Below, in pieces: positions 5,936 to 6,845 of a stretch of DNA of 6,845 nt. Under the pieces are notes generated by a model. The model was given only the letters and a program-made list of their open reading frames with translations, was not told the origin of the DNA and made no database searches. Source of the stretch: CAWEHT01 sp963808455. Lineage in GTDB: Bacteria; Chloroflexota; Anaerolineae; CG2-30-64-16. A program made the position numbers and the translations under genes. Positions within the stretch are counted from its first letter, which is position 1. Each line of letters begins with the position of its first letter. The stretch spans positions 1-6,845 of the forward strand of contig CAWEHT010000478.1 in the NCBI GenBank assembly GCA_963808455.1. The letters run 5' to 3'.

Positions 5936-6740
5936 TGAAACTCAGACTCGATGGAGATACCGAAAGTGCCGTAATCGTCGTCACCGATCCCGGAATTAAC
6001 TTGATCGCATTCACCAGCCCGTATCCCACCACGCCGTTGACGTCGATTTCCAACTGACCGTTCGTAACCGTCACCGGGAACTGCTTGTCGTCCACCGTCA
6101 GTGGCGCAACGTCGGCCAGAATGTCGAAATTCGTGAGCACTGGCGAGCCGTTCACCACCACGTTGAAGACCCGCTGGCCGGGCGCGCTGTAAGCGATCTC
6201 CGCGAACTTCAGCACCAGCGTGTAGGAGCCGTTGGCGGCCGGAATCACGTAGTTGAAATTGCCGTACAGCCCGCGCCGCGCCGAGCGGTACAGATACAAA
6301 TCCGGGGTGCCGTTGATCATGCTGCCCGTGTAAAGCAGGTCGCCGCCCGTGTAATACTCGTCGCCCGCCCAGTTGGTGCCGTCGGCCCCGGTGAATGCCG
6401 AGCCGCCGCAATTGATGTTCATGGCCGCCGCCGTCGAGGCTGGCGGAGGAGGCGCCGCTGCCGCCGCCACCGTGAATGTCACCGCCACCGTGGCCGATGC
6501 TGGCGTAGCGCCCGCTGCCGTCACCGTAATGGTGTCCGTGTACGTGCCGGCCGCCAGGCTTCCCACCGCCGGCTGCACCGTTACCGCCGCCGCCCCGCTG
6601 CCCGAAGCAGCCGAAAGCGTCAGCCACGATTGCGCGTGCGCCGCCGACCAGCTCAACGTGCCCCCGCCCGTATTCGAAATCTGAATCGTCTGCGCCGCCG
6701 GATTCGCCCCGCCGGCCGTGGCACTGAAACTCAGACTCAA
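5640..6740 (-). CDS. Fragment 1: BACON 1, malectin-like domain, start of BACON 2
   Basis: This is the longest undamaged piece of the broken gene. The open frame gives 366 codons from a TTG at 6740, which is not a real start because the BACON domain already begins upstream at about 6755 (LSVSPLSLSF). Residues 1-91 are a BACON-type repeat, 97-100 a short Pro linker, 107-250 a malectin-like domain and 257-290 the first strands of the next BACON repeat (LSVSPSSLSFNATAGG...ISNTGGG). After codon 290 (about 5871) the translation becomes nonsense (LGVVCGARAIVADAFG) because of a two-base deficit, and the true sequence moves to the frame of the next fragment. The meaningful part is therefore about 5871-6740; the tail to 5640 is out-of-frame readthrough. 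Confidence 0.55.
   Translation of the reverse strand: MSLSFSATAGGANPAAQTIQISNTGGGTLSWSAAHAQSWLTLSAASGSGAAAVTVQPAVGSLAAGTYTDTITVTAAGATPASATVAVTFTVAAAAAPPPPASTAAAMNINCGGSAFTGADGTNWAGDEYYTGGDLLYTGSMINGTPDLYLYRSARRGLYGNFNYVIPAANGSYTLVLKFAEIAYSAPGQRVFNVVVNGSPVLTNFDILADVAPLTVDDKQFPVTVTNGQLEIDVNGVVGYGLVNAIKLIPGSVTTITALSVSPSSLSFNATAGGANPAAQTIQISNTGGGLGVVCGARAIVADAFGCFGQRRGGGNGAAGGGKPGRRRVHGYHYGDRSGRYAILGLGGGDIHGGGGAGSGGLAVEP
5675..5972 (-). other. BACON-type domain, copy 2, broken by a frameshift
   Basis: It starts TALSVSPSSLSFNATAGG in one frame and ends GATPSSASVAVTFTVAA in another. The change lies at 5866-5880, where the DNA is two bases shorter than copy 1 and the expected GGGTLSWSA is lost. Confidence 0.7.
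5676..6045 (-). repeat. DNA-level duplication of the BACON/malectin-end unit, left copy
   Basis: This segment closely matches 6464-6845. The offset is 788 bases at its left end (CACCGTGAAT at 5681 and 6469), 789 at GTATTCGAAA (5881 and 6670) and 800 at the right end (ACGCCGTTGACGTCG at 6031 and 6831). The near-identity indicates a recent tandem duplication or gene conversion. Confidence 0.75.
5991..6422 (-). other. Malectin-like carbohydrate-binding domain
   Basis: About 144 residues from MNINCGGSAFTGADGTNW to VNAIKLIPG. The opening INCGG followed by W and D, the central YTLVLKFAEI with Y, the GQRVFNVVVNG strand, 'NFDILA' and the closing 'GYGLVNAIKL' are the hallmark pattern of bacterial malectin/di-glucose-binding domains. 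The reading frame is intact across the whole domain. The likely ligand is a glucan-type oligosaccharide, inferred from the family. Confidence 0.8.
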
Positions 6741-6755
6741 AGGAGATACCGAAAG
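6468..6755 (-). other. BACON-type Ig-like domain, copy 1
   Basis: The domain runs from LSVSPLSLSFSATAGG to VAVTFTVAA, about 96 residues. It has the features of BACON/BACON_2-like repeats: paired 'PAAQTIQISNTGGG' strand, 'LSWSAAHAQSWLTLS' centre, 'GSGAAAVTVQ' strand and the closing 'GTYTDTITVTAAGA' strand. These domains usually sit beside catalytic or binding modules on exported proteins. Confidence 0.75.
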
Positions 6756-6790
6756 AGCCGGCTACAGGTGCTCGCTGTTCTCACCGATCC

Positions 6791-6845
6791 CGGAATTAAC
6801 TTGATCGCATTCAGCAGTCCGTATCCGACCACGCCGTTGACGTCG
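6791..6845 (-). other. C-terminal end of a second malectin-like domain, cut by the window edge
   Basis: The minus strand reads DVNGVVGYGLLNAIKLIPG from 6844, nearly identical to residues 233-251 of the complete malectin-like fragment at 5991-6045. It shows the malectin+BACON unit is repeated and continues beyond the right edge. Beyond 6790 the frame runs into a TGA at 6737-6739 because of an 11-base length difference from the other copy. Confidence 0.7.

Larger units (their letters stand above)
3933..6845 (-). pseudogene. Secreted multidomain protein (malectin-BACON repeats + glycosidase-like beta-propeller), multiply frameshifted, 5' end outside window
   Basis: Reading leftwards from the right edge, recognisable protein segments follow one another without gaps but in changing frames: end of a malectin-like domain (6845-6791), BACON 1, a full malectin-like domain, BACON 2, 3 and 4, linker PPPPPTPT, then a propeller with VDDFLI, FSDGVWYDP, STDGINW, FSPDGIHW and YNLDATPYESLMVGLF. 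Frame changes fall near 6750-6775, 5866-5880, 5309-5455 (compensated), 4697, 4554 and 4466, and possibly 4038. Repairing them would give one protein of more than 900 residues within the window. BACON and malectin-like domains are known or thought to bind carbohydrate, and the propeller resembles glycoside-hydrolase-like proteins common in Acidobacteria and Planctomycetes, so the ancestor was probably an exported polysaccharide-binding or -degrading protein. The C-terminus is short for this propeller type. It could be a true pseudogene or a functional gene with many indel errors. Confidence 0.75.
6464..6845 (-). repeat. DNA-level duplication of the BACON/malectin-end unit, right copy
   Basis: Partner of 5676-6045. 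Between GATACCGAAAG and TCACCGATCC it carries 25 bases where the left copy has 14, an 11-base excess that breaks the reading frame. Confidence 0.75.

Noticed and set aside
4778..5938. Long + strand open frame of 386 codons across the BACON region
   Set aside because: Translation is Arg/Gly-rich (RRRRWQRGCHG style) with no domain pattern; it is antisense to clear BACON and propeller sequence. GC-rich repeats keep several frames open.
4992..5999. + strand open frame of 335 codons with repeated AVTVMVSVYVPAA...AESVSHDCACAADQLNVPPP motifs
   Set aside because: The periodicity mirrors the BACON repeats on the other strand, and codon-position signal and domain matches are on the minus strand. It is a mirror frame, not a second repeat protein.
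5841..6845. Evenly spaced repeats considered as a CRISPR array or insertion-sequence ends
   Set aside because: The repeats are hundreds of bases long, coding, and in the same orientation; there are no short spacers, terminal inverted repeats or transposase.

Overview
The window is GC-rich bacterial DNA with two convergent halves. The right half carries Solibacter-like secreted-protein features: BACON-type Ig-like repeats with the signature ISNTGGGTLSW...SWLTLS, a malectin-like domain, and a 'VDDFLI' glycosidase-type beta-propeller. This combination suggests an Acidobacteriota genome (Bryobacterales/Solibacter type) or a related soil bacterium. That is inferred from domain style only, as no rRNA or tRNA is present.

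Left half (2-3932, + strand): a compact four-gene block. First is the 3' part of an alkaline-phosphatase-superfamily phosphodiesterase whose start lies outside the window. It is followed by a membrane-anchored alpha/beta-hydrolase-like protein with a visible Ser-Asp-His candidate triad, then a polytopic membrane protein that overlaps the hydrolase by 7 bases and is split by one frameshift, and last a four-helix membrane protein rich in Trp, His and acidic residues. The spacing (52-70 bases, then a 7-base overlap, then 12 bases) indicates one transcription unit. Two hydrolases beside two membrane proteins suggest a job at the cell envelope, possibly lipid or polyprenyl-phosphate processing, but the substrate cannot be read from the sequence.

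Right half (3933-6845, - strand): one large secreted multidomain protein, read from the right edge leftwards: the end of a malectin-like domain, BACON 1, a complete malectin-like domain, BACON 2, 3 and 4, a Pro-rich linker, then a five-bladed-propeller glycosidase-like domain. The reading frame is broken at least six times (about 6750-6775, 5866-5880, 5309-5455 with internal compensation, about 4697, about 4554 and about 4466), with a possible seventh near 4038. The propeller stops short against the convergent neighbour. The gene is either a decaying pseudogene or sequence with many indel errors in a repetitive GC-rich tract. The malectin+BACON unit is duplicated at DNA level with a period of about 790-800 bases.

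No tRNA, rRNA, CRISPR array, insertion sequence or convincing terminator was seen. The main points of interest are the possible envelope hydrolase/membrane-protein operon and the repeat-driven structure and breakage of the BACON-malectin gene.
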